Shown here piece by piece: positions 54,380 to 62,916 of a DNA stretch of 64,000 bases. The first letter of the stretch is position 1, and each line of letters opens with the position of its first letter. The DNA is from Empedobacter brevis NBRC 14943 = ATCC 43319. Lineage in GTDB: Bacteria; Bacteroidota; Bacteroidia; Flavobacteriales; Weeksellaceae. The position numbers and the translations under genes were made by a program. The stretch covers positions 226,274 to 290,273 of the forward strand of contig NZ_KB908295.1 in NCBI RefSeq assembly GCF_000382425.1. The letters run 5' to 3'. The notes under the pieces were generated by a model that saw only the letters and a list, made by a program, of their open reading frames with translations, made no database searches and was not told the origin of the DNA.

Positions 54380-55000
54380 ATGGCAGATTATATCAGAATT
54401 CATCCGGAGAATCCACAAGAAAAAGCAATTGATCAAGTGGTTAAAATTTTGAAAAATGGAGGTTTAATCATTTATCCTTCCGATACGGTGTATGGATTAG
54501 GATGTGATATTACGAATCTCAAAGCAATGGAAAAATTAGCAAGATTGAAAGGCGTTAAGCTCGAAAAATCTCAGTTTTCGATTGTGTGCAACGATTTGAG
54601 TCATTTGTCTCAATATACTTTACCAATTGACAATAGTACGTTCAAAATCTTGAAACGGGCTTTACCCGGACCATTTACTTTCGTTATGAATGCATCCCGC
54701 AGTTTACCAGTTGCTTATAAAGGGAAGAAAACCGTAGGTATTCGTGTTCCGAATCATGCTGTACCTCAAATGATTGTAGAGAAATTAGGAAATCCTATTG
54801 CGTCAACATCGATTTATGATGAGGATGAAATTGTAGAATATACAACTGATCCTGAATTGATTTTTGAGAAATGGGAAAAACTAGTAGATGCTGTAATCGA
54901 TAGTGGATATGGTGACAACGTGGCTTCTACAGTTGTTGATATGACAGACGGAGTAGAGGTATTGCGTGAAGGTAAAGGCAATATTGAAGATTATCTATAA
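54380..55000 (+). CDS. L-threonylcarbamoyladenylate synthase (Sua5/YrdC family)
   Basis: 206 residues from the ATG at 54380. The YrdC fold shows GGLIIYPSDTVYGLGCD near residue 30, KGVKLEKSQFSIVCND, LPGPFTFVMNASRS and KKTVGIRVPNH, all typical of the short Sua5 form. It makes threonylcarbamoyl-AMP for the t6A modification of tRNA. A -7 element TATCTTTG lies 16 bases ahead of the start. The next gene begins 22 bases after the stop and may be co-transcribed. Confidence 0.92.
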   Translation: MADYIRIHPENPQEKAIDQVVKILKNGGLIIYPSDTVYGLGCDITNLKAMEKLARLKGVKLEKSQFSIVCNDLSHLSQYTLPIDNSTFKILKRALPGPFTFVMNASRSLPVAYKGKKTVGIRVPNHAVPQMIVEKLGNPIASTSIYDEDEIVEYTTDPELIFEKWEKLVDAVIDSGYGDNVASTVVDMTDGVEVLREGKGNIEDYL

Positions 55001-55022
55001 TTTATTTTAAGAAAAACAAAAC

Positions 55023-55778
55023 ATGAAAATATTACTTTCTCCGGCGAAGATGATGAATCTTGAAACAAACGCAAAATGGAGAGCAACGACACCTCAGTTC
55101 TTAGAGCATTCACAAGAAATTATGGATGTGATGAAAAAAATGGACAGAACAGATCTTGAGAAATTGATGAAAATTTCGAAAGAGATTGCTGAAATGAATG
55201 TTGAACGTAATCAGGTGTGGAATGTGAAGCCAACAGCTAAGCAAGCAATTCCGGCGGCTTTGGCATTTAAAGGTGAGGTTTACAGAGGTTTGAATGCTGA
55301 AACACTGGATGGAAAATCGTTAGAATATTTTAACAAACATGCTTTTTTATTGTCTGGTTTGTATGGAATGTTGCGTCCTTCAGATAAAGTAATGCTGTAT
55401 CGCCTGGAAATGGGATCGAAGCTTGATGTACACGGGTCTAAAAATCTGTATGGTTTCTGGAGAGAAATTTTGACTCCATTTTTAAATTCTAAATTGAAAA
55501 ATGGAGAATTTATCTTAAATTTAGCAAGTAATGAATATGCAAAAGTTTTAGATAAAAAAAAGTTGAAAGTTCCAATCATTGATGTTGAATTCCAGGATTA
55601 TAAAAATGGAGAATTAAAAAAAATCATGATGTATTTTAAACATGCTCGTGGTGCAATGGCACGTTATTGTGCGAATAATAATGTTGAAACATTGGATGAA
55701 GTAAAAGCGTTTGATGTCGATGGTTATCGTTACGATGATAACCTTTCTTCAGAAGAAACGTTAGTGTTTACAAGATAA
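55023..55778 (+). CDS. yaaA: Peroxide stress protein YaaA (DUF328/UPF0246)
   Basis: A 251-residue protein starting MKILLSPAKMMN, the YaaA hallmark, with the later motifs HAFLLSGLYGMLRPSD and YFKHARGAMARYC near the end. In E. coli YaaA lowers free iron and protects DNA during peroxide stress. Cytosolic. It follows the Sua5-like gene at 22 bases and is ended by a weak hairpin at 55803-55828. Confidence 0.92.
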   Translation: MKILLSPAKMMNLETNAKWRATTPQFLEHSQEIMDVMKKMDRTDLEKLMKISKEIAEMNVERNQVWNVKPTAKQAIPAALAFKGEVYRGLNAETLDGKSLEYFNKHAFLLSGLYGMLRPSDKVMLYRLEMGSKLDVHGSKNLYGFWREILTPFLNSKLKNGEFILNLASNEYAKVLDKKKLKVPIIDVEFQDYKNGELKKIMMYFKHARGAMARYCANNNVETLDEVKAFDVDGYRYDDNLSSEETLVFTR

Positions 55779-55845
55779 TAACAAAATAGTTGTAAAAACT
55801 TGAAGACTGCTTTATAAGTAGTCTTTCGTTATTTAAAATAAAAAT

Positions 55846-58164
55846 ATGGAAGGAAATTTTATCGATATATTGCCCATTAAAATTATTTACTCGTTCGAAT
55901 CTTTAATCGAAGAATTGGAACGTTCTGAATACAACTTCGGAGAATTTAATGCTTTTTTGGAATACCTGAAAGTTGCCAGACCGGAGTTGATAGAAGGGGT
56001 AGAGACGTTTGACGATTTTGAGAAATTAATCAAGAACGTTGAGCCGATTATCGAAAAAATTATTCCGAAACCTTTGGTCAAATACAATCTCAAGGCCATT
56101 ACCTTTCCTTTTTCTGATAAATTTATTTTTGCGACAGATCGTCTTAAAGAATTGATTGATAAAAAACAATCGCGGTTGAAATTTAATTATGAAGACCTTG
56201 ATTACGAAACACTTTATAAATTTTGTAGCTGTTTTATTTTATCGAAATATTACCATAAGAATTTAGATTTTAATCTGTCAAACCAATTGGTGATTGAGAA
56301 TGAAAACGGGTATAAAACTTATTTGGGAACAGATATCAACCATGATTATTTTAAGATTTTCCCTTCTGATAAAAAGTTCGAATTAACAGAGGATGAAATA
56401 GAAGAGTTATTAAATAATTACGAAGACACAGAATTATGGATGAAAAAAATTCCAATTGGTTCGTGGATAGCAAAAGGGTTTAATCTTGTTTCTTTTTTTG
56501 ACAATACAACGGAGATAGCGTTGTCCAATTTGAAAACTAAACTTTTATCGTATGGAGAATCTTTTGAAGTGGTTCGAACGGATATTATTTCTGCTTTAAA
56601 ATCCATTTTTAGAATCAATGATTTAGAAGTCGGATTTTCAGCTTATAATTCTGATAAAAACCAAATAGAAGTAAGTCATCTTCTTCAGTTGAATGACAGT
56701 TTATTGGTTGATGACCGCAAAAAGTTAAAGCTGAACGAAATTGCTTGTGCGGATTTAGAGCATAAAATTTCAAAATCAGATTATTATGTTGTTTCTAATG
56801 TCGATTCTGCTTTGTCAAAGTATCCACAAGATAAAATGCTTAGAATTGCAAATAATTCAGGGATTAAAAGTTTGATTTTATATCCATTGAAAAATGGAAA
56901 CTCTTGTTTGGGAATTTTGGAAATTGCATCCAGAGAAGCAAGTGTATTCAATCGCATTAATGCAAATCTTTTGCGGGAAATCACACCGCTTTTAGAAGAA
57001 TCTATTTACCGATACACAGTCGAATTTGAAAATCAAATCAACGCCTATATACAGACGGAATATACTTCTCTGCATCCAAGTGTGGATTGGAAATTTAGAG
57101 AGAAAGCAAGAGAACATTTGTTGCATCCGGAAAACTCGAGACAAAAATCTCAAATTTCTTTTCAAAATGTGTATCCTATTTATGGTGAATTGGATGTCAG
57201 AAATTCGTCTATTATTCGCAATCAGTGTTTGAAACAAGATTATACAAATCAGATCAATTATTTGGTATTGGTTTGCAACGAATTGTATAATCGGACAAAG
57301 AAAGATCAATTTTTAAATTATATTGATGATTTGAATCATTTCTTGGAGAGAATTGATCATGTTGATAAAATCTATTTTGAAAGTGAGCTGTTTGATTATA
57401 TTACTCTTCATATTCATCCGGAAATTCCGAAATATGTGCAAGACGATGAAAAATCAGTTATAGAAGAATACCTGAAAAAATTGGATGCAACAACAGGATT
57501 ATTTTATGTAGAACGTAAAAAATTTGATCAATCGATTGTGATGACAAATTCGTTTTTGTCAAATAAATTGGATACTTTTCAGAAGGATGCGCAAGAAATT
57601 TTTCCACATTATTACGAACGTTTCAAGACAGATGGTATTGATTACAACCTTTATGTTGGGCGAAGCATAGCGCCGCTTAAAAAGTTTTCGTATCAAAATA
57701 TTCGAGAAATTAGATACTGGCAATTGCAAGCAATGATTGCTTTAGAACAGTCTTACAAAGAGATTCAGAAGAAAACACCATTAAAAATAGAAGTCGCTTC
57801 TTTGCTTTATGCAACAAATACAACATTGGATATTCTATTCAAATTAGATGAAAAACGTTTTGATGTGAATGGATACAATAATGCGAAGTATGAGATTATA
57901 AAGAAAAGATTAAGCAAAGCTTTTGTGAAAGGAACAAATGAACGGATCAACCAGCCTCAAAAAATATGTATTATCTACACAGAAGATATTTTGCGAGAAG
58001 AATATACCAGCTACATCAATTTATTGATTGATAAAAAATTTCTGAAGAAAGAAATAGAGTATTTAGAGGTTGATGATTTACAAGGAATAAATGGTTTGTT
58101 GGCAATACGAGTTTCGGTAAACTATAAATACAAGTTAGAACAATATACTAAATTAGAAGAATAG
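55846..58164 (+). CDS. Large GAF-domain protein of unknown function
   Basis: A 772-residue soluble protein. A GAF-like domain lies at about 232-386 (ending NGNSCLGILEIASREASVFN followed by an amphipathic helix); flanking regions of about 230 and 385 residues show mixed helix and strand without recognised domains or catalytic motifs. No histidine kinase or cyclase domain is attached, so it would sense rather than produce a signal. The gene is followed one base later by an SRPBCC protein; the two are translationally linked. Similar GAF proteins occur widely in Flavobacteriia but without known function. Confidence 0.75.
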   Translation: MEGNFIDILPIKIIYSFESLIEELERSEYNFGEFNAFLEYLKVARPELIEGVETFDDFEKLIKNVEPIIEKIIPKPLVKYNLKAITFPFSDKFIFATDRLKELIDKKQSRLKFNYEDLDYETLYKFCSCFILSKYYHKNLDFNLSNQLVIENENGYKTYLGTDINHDYFKIFPSDKKFELTEDEIEELLNNYEDTELWMKKIPIGSWIAKGFNLVSFFDNTTEIALSNLKTKLLSYGESFEVVRTDIISALKSIFRINDLEVGFSAYNSDKNQIEVSHLLQLNDSLLVDDRKKLKLNEIACADLEHKISKSDYYVVSNVDSALSKYPQDKMLRIANNSGIKSLILYPLKNGNSCLGILEIASREASVFNRINANLLREITPLLEESIYRYTVEFENQINAYIQTEYTSLHPSVDWKFREKAREHLLHPENSRQKSQISFQNVYPIYGELDVRNSSIIRNQCLKQDYTNQINYLVLVCNELYNRTKKDQFLNYIDDLNHFLERIDHVDKIYFESELFDYITLHIHPEIPKYVQDDEKSVIEEYLKKLDATTGLFYVERKKFDQSIVMTNSFLSNKLDTFQKDAQEIFPHYYERFKTDGIDYNLYVGRSIAPLKKFSYQNIREIRYWQLQAMIALEQSYKEIQKKTPLKIEVASLLYATNTTLDILFKLDEKRFDVNGYNNAKYEIIKKRLSKAFVKGTNERINQPQKICIIYTEDILREEYTSYINLLIDKKFLKKEIEYLEVDDLQGINGLLAIRVSVNYKYKLEQYTKLEE

Positions 58165-58165
58165 A

Positions 58166-58579
58166 ATGGACAATAATAACGTTTTGCTAAATATTTCGAT
58201 AGACGGTTCTGTAGAAAATATTTGGAAAGTTTTGGTTGATGAATCTACATTTAACGAATGCTTTGAGCATATAAAAATGAAGTGCAAAGAATGGAGAGTA
58301 GGAGAGACGGTGAAATTTGAATCTCAAAAAAATAATGAAATTATTGTTGATGAAGCGATGATTACGTCTATTCTTGAAAATGAACGCTTACGATACAATT
58401 ATAAAAAACAGAATACTAACCACGAAATTGAAGTGACATTTAGCTTAAAACCTTCGGGAAATTTTACTTATTTAACGATAGAAGGAAAAGATTTTGTAAA
58501 TGAATTTGATCGTTCACATTCTGAAAATGCCTGGATAAATATGATGCAAGCCATCAAGAAATATGTTCAGAAAAAATAA
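58166..58579 (+). CDS. SRPBCC (START-like) family protein
   Basis: A 137-residue single-domain protein with the SRPBCC/AHSA1 fold: an N-terminal strand-helix (LLNISIDGSVENIWKVLVD), seven strands and a long C-terminal helix (ENAWINMMQAIKKYVQKK). Such proteins bind hydrophobic ligands or act as co-chaperones. One base downstream of the GAF-protein gene. Ligand unknown. Confidence 0.82.
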   Translation: MDNNNVLLNISIDGSVENIWKVLVDESTFNECFEHIKMKCKEWRVGETVKFESQKNNEIIVDEAMITSILENERLRYNYKKQNTNHEIEVTFSLKPSGNFTYLTIEGKDFVNEFDRSHSENAWINMMQAIKKYVQKK

Positions 58580-58655
58580 AGTAGCAATTGAATTATTGAT
58601 AATGGTTTAAAACGATTGGTTAAATATTATTATTTAATTTGCTCTCAGAAAAATT

Positions 58656-58703
58656 AAAAAAACAGAAAAACCGAATCATATGATTCGGTTTTTCTGTTTT
58701 TTT
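58656..58703. terminator. 48-bp perfect palindromic bidirectional terminator
   Basis: Two exact 24-base arms meet without a loop at 58679/58680; the core CCGAATCAT/ATGATTCGG is flanked by ACAGAAAAA and seven A/T. It separates the convergent SRPBCC and PNGase genes. Confidence 0.85.
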
Positions 58704-58708
58704 ATTAA

Positions 58709-60316
58709 TTAGAGTTTGATTATTTTTTTTGTTAGAATTTTCCCATTGCTCAATTCTATTTTTACAATATAGTTTCCTGCGGGAAGGAAAGAAATATTTA
58801 AACTGGAAGTTTTTTCCATTATCAATTTTTTTCCATCAGCACTAAAAACAGAAACCATAGAAATTTTGTCTTCCGATTGGATTTCTAAAATATCTTTTAC
58901 CGGATTAGGATAAATTTTGAGTTCAGATAAATTTATATCATCTGTTGAAAGAGTTATTCGAGAAGTATCGACCGGACCAACCCAGGAGCTGTTCATTTCA
59001 CCATCACATTTTGAGCGAACAAACAGGGAGTAATACCAATTGGTTTTTAAATCTGTCAGTTGGAATCCGGTTTCACCATCTGTATCATCCAAAAAAGTTT
59101 CATCAGCTATATTTTCACGCCTTCCATACATGATTTCCCATGTTGTAGCCTCCCCGGTTTCTGTCCAATCTACCGTAACAGTATTTCCAATTTGTTCCGT
59201 TATCACAAAATCAGTTGGGGGTTGACAGATAGTCTGTCCGCTTTTCCGGTTTTGTAGGTACATAGAGAAAGGAATATTCCCTTGACCTTGATTAAATACG
59301 GCATCTGGGACATCTAATTTTATGGTATGCTTTCCTGCTGCCAAATGACCGATATACACTTCTCGGTTTGGAATTTTATCGGCAGGGCACCAATTGTTAA
59401 AACTTAACCATTGCCTTGTTGTTCTAGGGCTTGCTCCATAAATTCCGTTGCCTTGCGTATTGTATTGTCGCCAAGGTTCACAAGACTTTCCTCCCGGGAT
59501 GTAACGATGTATTAAGTCATCGTTTAAATAGATATTATGATTTCTTCGTGCATATTCTTCTCCTCCTGAATTTGCACCATGATTGGAACTAATCAGGTAT
59601 AATATTGCATTTTCAACAGGATTATCCAATGTAAACTCGATGATTTTGGTGGTTGCTCCGGGAACATCTGTTGAGTTGTAATTGTTCAAAGATTCATAAT
59701 CGGCTAATGGTAATAGAAAATGGCTGTCATCATATATTTCAGCACCTGTATCTACAGTGAACGATAATGTACCCTCAAATACATCAATTCTTCCTGTACA
59801 TCCTGCTACTTGCGTCTGAGCAGCATAAGGAACACCAAAAACCTCAAATTCTAACCAGAAATCATAAGTTGTATTCAATGTATTGTCTTTAAAAATCTCA
59901 GAAACATTATCCAATGTAAAGTGATAAGGGACTTCTTTGGGATTTCTGTTTTTATTCATAAACGGTGTGATGATACGTGCTATTTCAATTCGGCTGACAT
60001 GGTCTGAATTATATTCAGTAGCTCCTTTTGGGACAAAGGCTAAAAAGATTTCTCCTAAACGATCATAATTATCACAAAGAGCTCCAATCGTTACATCCAT
60101 GGACAGCATTCCTTTTGAAAGGTTATGAATCATGTCATTGGTTAGCTTAGTCGTGTATTTTGCATTGTTCATACGGGTTACTCCATTTGGAACAGGTTCA
60201 TCAACAGTTGCTGCATACCCGTCATAGAAAATGATACGGTCGTAAATCGTGTAGGAAGATTGGGAAAAAAGCAGGGAACCCAAAATTAAAAAAAGAGTAA
60301 ATAAGATTTTTTTCAT
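58709..60316 (-). CDS. T9SS-secreted PNGase F-like peptide-N-glycosidase
   Basis: A 535-residue exported protein. After a signal peptide (ending SLLFSQ) come two PNGase F-like domains at about 25-360. Residues comparable to the enzyme's catalytic set are seen: ALCDNYDRLGEIF aligns with the segment carrying Asp60, and SGGEEYARRNHNIYLND with that carrying Glu206; NWCPADKIPNREVY matches the WCPG segment. An FN3-like domain (about 365-455) and a type IX sorting domain follow, from LSELKIYPNPVKD to LTKKIIKL. It should release N-glycans from glycoproteins outside the cell, feeding glycan use or attacking host surfaces. Confidence 0.82.
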   Translation of the reverse strand: MKKILFTLFLILGSLLFSQSSYTIYDRIIFYDGYAATVDEPVPNGVTRMNNAKYTTKLTNDMIHNLSKGMLSMDVTIGALCDNYDRLGEIFLAFVPKGATEYNSDHVSRIEIARIITPFMNKNRNPKEVPYHFTLDNVSEIFKDNTLNTTYDFWLEFEVFGVPYAAQTQVAGCTGRIDVFEGTLSFTVDTGAEIYDDSHFLLPLADYESLNNYNSTDVPGATTKIIEFTLDNPVENAILYLISSNHGANSGGEEYARRNHNIYLNDDLIHRYIPGGKSCEPWRQYNTQGNGIYGASPRTTRQWLSFNNWCPADKIPNREVYIGHLAAGKHTIKLDVPDAVFNQGQGNIPFSMYLQNRKSGQTICQPPTDFVITEQIGNTVTVDWTETGEATTWEIMYGRRENIADETFLDDTDGETGFQLTDLKTNWYYSLFVRSKCDGEMNSSWVGPVDTSRITLSTDDINLSELKIYPNPVKDILEIQSEDKISMVSVFSADGKKLIMEKTSSLNISFLPAGNYIVKIELSNGKILTKKIIKL

Positions 60317-60503
60317 GTGTTAAATATTTAAGTGTTAATTAATTTCAAGAGTTTAATATCATTTTTAAGCGGTTATAAATTTGATGCAGACCTTTCTTAA
60401 AAATCGATGCAAAGAACTTCTGTCTTTTAAATTTATATAAAGTAAATGATTGATTATTAGTGGTTTATTCTTTTTTTGAAGAATGAAGCGAATATATAAA
60501 ATC

Positions 60504-60545
60504 ACCAAAGGTAGACTTTAGTCTACCTTTGGTGTTATTGTGAAT
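60504..60545 (-). repeat. Rhs-array hairpin repeat, distal copy
   Basis: ACCAAAGGTAGACTT TAGTC-type hairpin: a 13-base stem of ACCAAAGGTAGAC with GTCTACCTTTGGT, followed by TTATTGTGAATTT. The same hairpin with the same 3' neighbour recurs at 62874-62916. Here it marks the downstream limit of the immunity-gene array and probably terminates it. Confidence 0.8.
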
Positions 60546-60588
60546 TTTGTTTTGAAATAATTCGTTTAGAACGGTACTGACATACTAT

Positions 60589-60915
60589 TTAATCAGGTAG
60601 TTGAATTAATTTTTCAAAGTTAGTTTTCCAAATGTCAAGTTCAAATAATTCTCCATTATCATCTATATTTAATGAAACAATTACATCTACCCCATCAGAA
60701 TCTTTAAATTGGTATTCACTAATTTGTTCTCCGAAACTTCTGTTTTCTATAATTTTCCCTTCGGGAAAGAGATGTAGACTTCTCATTTCACCATCATTTA
60801 TTTGACAAACCAATAATTTTTTATACCAATCATCAGGAAATGAAAGTCCTGATTTATCAAGAAGTAATGTAATAAGTTTTACTTCTTGATTTGTAGGTTT
60901 TCTATTTAACTCCAT
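60589..60915 (-). CDS. Small immunity-like protein (DUF6984-like)
   Basis: A 108-residue cytosolic protein starting MELNRKPTNQEVKLI, resembling the DUF6984 family found next to Rhs toxins. A helix (6-20) is followed by five strands. It lies in an array of small genes behind the Rhs tip; a broken reading frame just upstream ends within its first codons (60902), as toxin genes often overlap their immunity gene. Target toxin unknown. Confidence 0.6.
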   Translation of the reverse strand: MELNRKPTNQEVKLITLLLDKSGLSFPDDWYKKLLVCQINDGEMRSLHLFPEGKIIENRSFGEQISEYQFKDSDGVDVIVSLNIDDNGELFELDIWKTNFEKLIQLPD

Positions 60916-61012
60916 GTATTCTTCCTATGTTATATTTTCCTTCTGAAATTGTTTTTATTCTCCAGCTCAATAATTTTGTTGTAGGGTTTGTGTGCAATTT
61001 TTTTAGGAGATA
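60902..61012 (-). pseudogene. Possible 3' remnant of a displaced Rhs toxin tip
   Basis: A stop-to-stop frame of about 36 codons, including TTKLLSWRIKTISEGKYNIG, ends at 60902 inside the start of the DUF6984-like gene (14-base overlap). There is no start codon and the frame is closed upstream. Interpreted as a toxin tail left behind when the tip was replaced. Supported by position and by three similar cases; not by recognised homology. Confidence 0.35.
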
Positions 61013-61126
61013 TTAGTTATAAAAGATTCACTAAAACTATAAAAAACAATAATAGTAAAACTAAAATATGCTTTTGGTTTTATTAGAAATTTGTGTTTTG
61101 TAAAATACTTTACTGTATATTTCTTC

Positions 61127-61426
61127 CTACTGCCATACAAGAAACTCGTCTATAAATTCTCCTTCTGAATCTAAATACAATATATAATTTCCTATATTGT
61201 TACTTTGATTTAAGATATTTATTGTGATTTTATATTTATTTTCTAAATATGAATTTTCATTAAAAATAATTAAATCAATAGATTTATTAATATAATCCAA
61301 TAAGTATTCTTCTCCAAAAGAGTCTCTTAATTCACTTTTTATATCTTTATTATTTATAGTTTTCTCGAGATAATTAACTGCTTTTTTGAAAAAAGAATCG
61401 ATATTTATTTCTTTCATAATTTTCAA
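61127..61426 (-). CDS. Small immunity-like protein of unknown family
   Basis: A 99-residue cytosolic acidic protein: a first helix FFKKAVNYLEKTINNKDIKS, a second with EEYLLDYINKSIDL, then strands KYKITINILN and NYILYLDSEGEFIDE. Size, acidity, low GC and place in the array suggest an immunity protein. A broken coding remnant precedes it. No family recognised. An alternative start three codons in (second ATG) is possible. Confidence 0.55.
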   Translation of the reverse strand: MKIMKEINIDSFFKKAVNYLEKTINNKDIKSELRDSFGEEYLLDYINKSIDLIIFNENSYLENKYKITINILNQSNNIGNYILYLDSEGEFIDEFLVWQ

Positions 61427-61430
61427 TTAT

Positions 61431-61545
61431 TAATGCTTTATGATTTTATCAAAAACTATATGACCATTTGTATTAGCGTTTCCATATATTCTAACGATAA
61501 GAATACATCGTACTCGCGACAGCGTGGAACTAAAGCAATTTCATT
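61431..61545 (-). pseudogene. Possible 3' remnant of a displaced Rhs toxin tip
   Basis: A frame without start codon ends at 61431, five bases from the following gene, with the tail YGNANTNGHIVFDKIIKH. Another frame across the same bases (REYDVFLSLEYMETLIQ) also looks protein-like, suggesting an internal frameshift. Context is the same as the other remnants. Confidence 0.3.
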
Positions 61546-61549
61546 TCTT

Positions 61550-61999
61550 TTATTTCACATATGTTCTATTCCTTCGAACTATTTTGAAAATATTATAATC
61601 TTTATCGTAATAGATAGCTTGTAAGATATACTCTTCTCCATATTCATTTACATAAATTGAGGTTGATTTAAAGGTATCTTTGGATATCTTTTTTATTTCT
61701 ACTTTATATTTTAACTCATTTTCGTATTGAAAAATTGTATCTTTTTTAGTTGATAACATTAAGTGCTTATTGTCATTTCCATCACCAGAATAAAACTCAT
61801 TGTCAATTTTTACAATAGAACCTGTATTTACATAATATTTTTCATAAATACCTTTTACCTTCAAATCGATAGAGTCTCCTTTATAATATATTACTTCAAT
61901 AATATCATCTTTCGCTGCTTTTAAAGTTACTTTTTTTGTACAAGATTGAATTCCAATATTCATTATAAAGATGCTAAGTAGCATGAAAATGCTTTTCAT
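61550..61999 (-). CDS. Lipoprotein, immunity-like
   Basis: 149 residues from the ATG at 61999, where a lipoprotein signal begins (MKSIFMLLSIFIMNIGIQSC, lipobox IQSC, Cys20); an upstream ATG at 62029 adds ten polar residues. The mature domain is all-beta, with KDDIIEVIYYKGDSIDLKVK and KIVRRNRTYV at the end. An exported immunity protein would fit a toxin acting in the periplasm. It sits within the array, behind a toxin remnant. Confidence 0.55.
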   Translation of the reverse strand: MKSIFMLLSIFIMNIGIQSCTKKVTLKAAKDDIIEVIYYKGDSIDLKVKGIYEKYYVNTGSIVKIDNEFYSGDGNDNKHLMLSTKKDTIFQYENELKYKVEIKKISKDTFKSTSIYVNEYGEEYILQAIYYDKDYNIFKIVRRNRTYVK

Positions 62000-62064
62000 A
62001 TTTTTTTGTTTATTGAAATACTCTTTCATATTATTTCTATATTTCTGCGTTATTATTCATGATT

Positions 62065-62166
62065 TCATTTTTTCATTTCGTGATATATTTCTACACCTTT
62101 GTGATCATAATTATCTGTTCCAGAACTATTATTTCCTGTCCATTCGATTATTGATTGATATTTATA
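62065..62166 (-). pseudogene. Probable 3' remnant of a displaced Rhs toxin tip
   Basis: A 33-codon frame without start (YKYQSIIEWTGNNSSGTD then NYDHKGVEIYHEMKK and stop) ends 35 bases before the first ATG of the lipoprotein gene. The sequence reads like a folded C-terminal toxin segment and is closed upstream by a stop. Confidence 0.4.
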
Positions 62167-62282
62167 TTATTTCATTTTAGTGCAATAATGAAGCAAATAG
62201 CATAGCCATATCTTTAATTATAGCTATACACAACGTGTAAACTACCATATTCTAAATTAAATTGTTAAATGATAATAATAAA

Positions 62283-62528
62283 CTATCCTTTTATAGCTTC
62301 TTCAGTAGATATAAAGCCATCAATCCATTCAATAGAGTCTAATTTAACTCTTCCTATATTAAAACAAGTTATAGGAAAATCTTTAAATCCTTTTTTGTCT
62401 TTTAATTCGTTTATAACTTTTTTTGCCTTTTCTTCAGAGGAAAAAATACCTATTAATTTAATTTCATCAATTATTTTTCCTTTGTATGTATATTCATACT
62501 CATGTTCTAACATATAAACTTCTTTCAT
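62283..62528 (-). CDS. Small immunity-like protein (DUF7336-like)
   Basis: An 81-residue protein: EVYMLEHEYEYTYKGKIIDEI, IKLIGIFSSEEKAKKVINEL, then GFKDFPITCFNIGRVKLDS and WIDGF. This order (strand pair, SSEEKA helix, GFKDFP loop) is that of the DUF7336-type proteins found near Rhs toxins. Its ATG overlaps the TGA of the degenerate Rhs reading frame (ATGA), preserving the original toxin-immunity coupling. Confidence 0.65.
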   Translation of the reverse strand: MKEVYMLEHEYEYTYKGKIIDEIKLIGIFSSEEKAKKVINELKDKKGFKDFPITCFNIGRVKLDSIEWIDGFISTEEAIKG

Positions 62529-62815
62529 AATATATTATTCAAAATTTCTATCATACCATTTTTTATTTTAGAATACTCAGTATTAGAGGTTGTTTTATAA
62601 TTTCCTGGTCCATACTTTTGATCAACAAAATAGGATTATTATGAGTATAAATTATAAGGAGAAACAGGATTAGCTTCTTCCTCCAGAGAGTCTATCACGC
62701 CCCAGCGCCAAATATCAATACATACGTGCTCCATAGTCATAAACATTCAAGCCAAGTTCCTCTTGTAACTCTTTTCCATTATAACGATACTTATAATTCG
62801 CGGAACCTGAATTAC
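62526..62815 (-). pseudogene. Degenerate Rhs core and toxin-tip remnant
   Basis: Translating all three minus-strand frames restores the Rhs core: NYKYRYNGKELQEELGLNVY, DYGARMY (then a stop), GVIDSLEEEANPVSPYN, and, after a one-base insertion, YTHNNPI, and after a one-base loss FVDQKYGPGNYKTTSNTEY to the stop overlapping the next gene. The order equals the normal RHS core end (YDYGAR, ALGRW, DPLAEE, SPYNY, NNPI, FVDPDG). The gene is therefore a former Rhs tip with at least three disabling changes. Confidence 0.8.
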
Positions 62816-62873
62816 TTCCTATGCCAATGATAATTTATACATTTCTAAAAAGGACGTTTTTATAACTTTGTTA

Positions 62874-62916
62874 ACCAAAGGTAGACTTACGTCTACCTTT
62901 GGTTTTATTGTGAATT
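62874..62916 (-). repeat. Rhs-array hairpin repeat, proximal copy
   Basis: The same hairpin as at 60504-60545 (13-base stem, two base differences in the loop) followed by TTATTGTGAATTT, which here forms the end of the immunity gene. It separates the intact toxin-immunity pair from the degenerate ones. Confidence 0.8.
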
